64,000 nt of DNA from Pseudisothecium myosuroides. Taxonomy: Eukaryota; Streptophyta; Bryopsida; Hypnales; Lembophyllaceae. The DNA lies in NCBI GenBank assembly GCA_951799445.1, contig OX637289.1:8957321-9021320 (forward strand), given 5' to 3'. The notes beneath the pieces were generated by a model that saw only the letters and a list, made by a program, of their open reading frames with translations, searched no databases and was not told the origin of the DNA. The translations under genes and the position numbers were made by a program. Below, piece after piece: positions 62,301 to 64,000 of this stretch (positions are counted from its first letter, which is position 1; each line of letters opens with the position of its first letter).

Positions 62301-63815
62301 ATTCAGGAGAGTTGCGCGAAAATTAAAAAATATTCCAACCCACAGATTGATGATACATATTAGTCAATAATTTGTTAACCCAAGGTCAGTTGAGCTATTC
62401 CGATTCCTCAGCAAGCAATACATGAATACCTTGGAATGTAATCTCTACTATACTGACCTTTTGGCAATGGGTATCAAGAGCCCCTTCGAATTTGTACAGT
62501 GACGTTACTTACTGGTAACAGTGCTTCAATTCACCTCTTCAAACGTCTCTGTGCCAAAATGGTGCTCACGGGGGTGCTCGTCACGACCAGGCTCGAGAAG
62601 CTTAACTATACAAGAATGTAGTCGTATCAACTGATTCATGTGCAACCGGCCTCCCCAAGTGGCATTCAAATCTGAATTTCTAGAATAGAAAAAAGCATAA
62701 AGCGTAAAGAGAGGCTAAATTAACAGAACCTGTACTCGTATTAAGGTCGGGATTAGTGACACATGTGGCATAGCAGCAATTAAAGAGCCCGTACATATAT
62801 GTCAGTAACTCTAAAACATGCATCCTCAATTTCGAATCTATCTAAGCAAGACAACAATATATCTTATAAACAGGTACGGTGCGTTTGGGAATTGGATATT
62901 CTAGCCATGCCAGTCCTTCTAGCTTGGTAAACACTGTGACAGCCACAGATCAGATCATCAAGCATACATAGGCAGTCTCACTAACTATTTTCTATTCCAA
63001 TTGAAGTCGAGAATGCATAATTACAATCAAACTTTTGTAAGGTAAGAATAAGAAATTAGATGCATGTTCTAATAGCAAGTTGGTAACGCACATACCTCAC
63101 GTACTGAACAATAATATCCAATATGAGCCTTCAATCACCTTAGACGTGGTGAGGGTGTTGTGTACGTTATCGCGCACCAAGCAGAAGCTGGCAAATGAAT
63201 TCGCTCTAGGCAAAACGGTACTAGTAGTTCACGGGGATTCCATATCCCTCTAGCATGCATGAAGGCTACGTCCGGATCCTACAAGATTCACATACTCTGA
63301 TCAAAAGATCAAATGAAGGAGGTCCAGACATAGACTCCATGCAACGTTAGAGAAGTATGGAGACCTAAGAGCTCAGCGCCAAGAAAATCCTCAACTCCAT
63401 TCGTCTGCTTTCTGCATCGCATCATCTTCCTTGCAATTTCCTGGGACCTGAACCTTCCAAAGCAGCGTTCAAGGAACAATTTGCAGGATCCAAGTGAATT
63501 TAGTCTATATTTGGGGAAGGATGTAGACATATATTGCAATCCCGGGCCGGAAGATATTGAACATGATTGGTATTCCAAACTTGAATAACTCTAAAGACGA
63601 GGTCGAAGCTCTAACTGGACAAATTAAGAGGACAGATTGAAATTCTGAATCCTGATCCTGAAGAATTGACCTGTTCATTTCAGAGAAATGCGGAATGGAT
63701 TATTGACCTCACAGAAGCTCCGAGTGATTTCAGGAACCGCTATACACTTTCCTGCACAAATTGCAGGCGAGTAACACACATGTTGAAAATAGCACGGCCA
63801 CATGCATAGGACTGA
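62301..63815. other. Right end of unit 2, gene-free
   Basis: It aligns with 35425-37813 in the same order, for example gagttgcgcgaaaattaaaa at both starts. An 89-codon minus-strand ORF (63309-63578) does not stay intact in unit 1. The last shared bases are around 63810-63815. Confidence 0.65.
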
Positions 63816-64000
63816 CTGCTAACGAAGCAGGATCGAATGAGAATATTGACACCAGAGGGGGGATACTAGTTCTCCTTCCCAGAATCAAGGAAGGTGAAGT
63901 ATAAACCCAGTTACTAGCTTAAGGGTATTGTGTCGCTAAATGACTATAACCTAGCACTAGAGTATTCATCGCATCGGATCGTGCCATAGAACCGCAGCAT
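63816..64000. other. Unique right flank of the duplication
   Basis: No match to unit 1 is seen after 63815, so this should be the original sequence to the right of the duplicated block. Too short to judge its content. Confidence 0.4.

Larger units (their letters stand above)
37814..63815 (+). repeat. Segmental duplication, unit 2
   Basis: This is the second head-to-tail copy of the block that starts inside SF3A1. It opens with the SF3A1 pseudogene and ends near 63815 with …ggactgac, matching the end of unit 1 (…agactgac, 37813). The sequence after 63815 has no counterpart in unit 1 and should be the original right flank. Unit 2 is about 7.6 kb longer than unit 1. About 16 kb between 45960 and 62310, including many transposon copies, corresponds to only about 435 bases in unit 1. 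Confidence 0.85.

Overview
This window looks like a repeat-rich stretch of a land-plant nuclear genome. The one intact protein gene is a plant-style SF3A1 (U2 snRNP splicing factor 3A subunit 1). Telo-box motifs (TAGGGTTT) lie upstream of it. The surroundings are AT-rich DNA packed with CACTA elements, MITE-like inverted-repeat elements and a LINE end. The SF3A1 protein differs noticeably from flowering-plant versions as I remember them, which may hint at a bryophyte, lycophyte or fern. That is a weak inference and I do not name a species.

Layout. 1-7185: gene-free DNA, somewhat GC-richer at about 700-4200 and strongly AT-rich after that. 7186-17669: a CACTA-type transposon that contains a second, complete CACTA element (8639-16560). 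Both are flanked by TAT target-site duplications, and I could recognise no transposase in either. 17670-18359: promoter and 5' leader of SF3A1. 18360-21096: SF3A1, two coding exons, 801 codons. From inside SF3A1 (about 19442) to the right end the window is a diverged tandem segmental duplication. Unit 1 spans about 19442-37810 and unit 2 about 37814-63815. The join sits in the middle of the SF3A1 coding sequence, so unit 2 opens with a truncated, frameshifted SF3A1 pseudogene (37814-38309) followed by a copy of the gene's 3' flank. The two units stay collinear through many short anchors but have been enlarged independently by transposons: about 6 kb in unit 1 (27426-33525) and about 16 kb in unit 2 (45960-62310).

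The transposon insertions are the most informative material. One MITE-like family with GGGT(G/C)ATTGCA termini has four copies with perfect 4-bp target duplications (taaa, taca, tcat, tcta), a size not typical of the common plant DNA-transposon superfamilies. A second family has termini TTAA-CCCCTAAAG in three copies (27432-28356, 47616-48479, 48955-49889), suggesting TTAA-targeting. There are also two unrelated long hairpins, a Mutator-like MITE, a 5'-truncated LINE with a perfect 11-bp duplication, a possible tRNA-derived SINE, and several minisatellites.

I found no convincing second protein gene, no confident tRNA or rRNA gene and no CRISPR. The short ORFs elsewhere look like chance or repeat translations.
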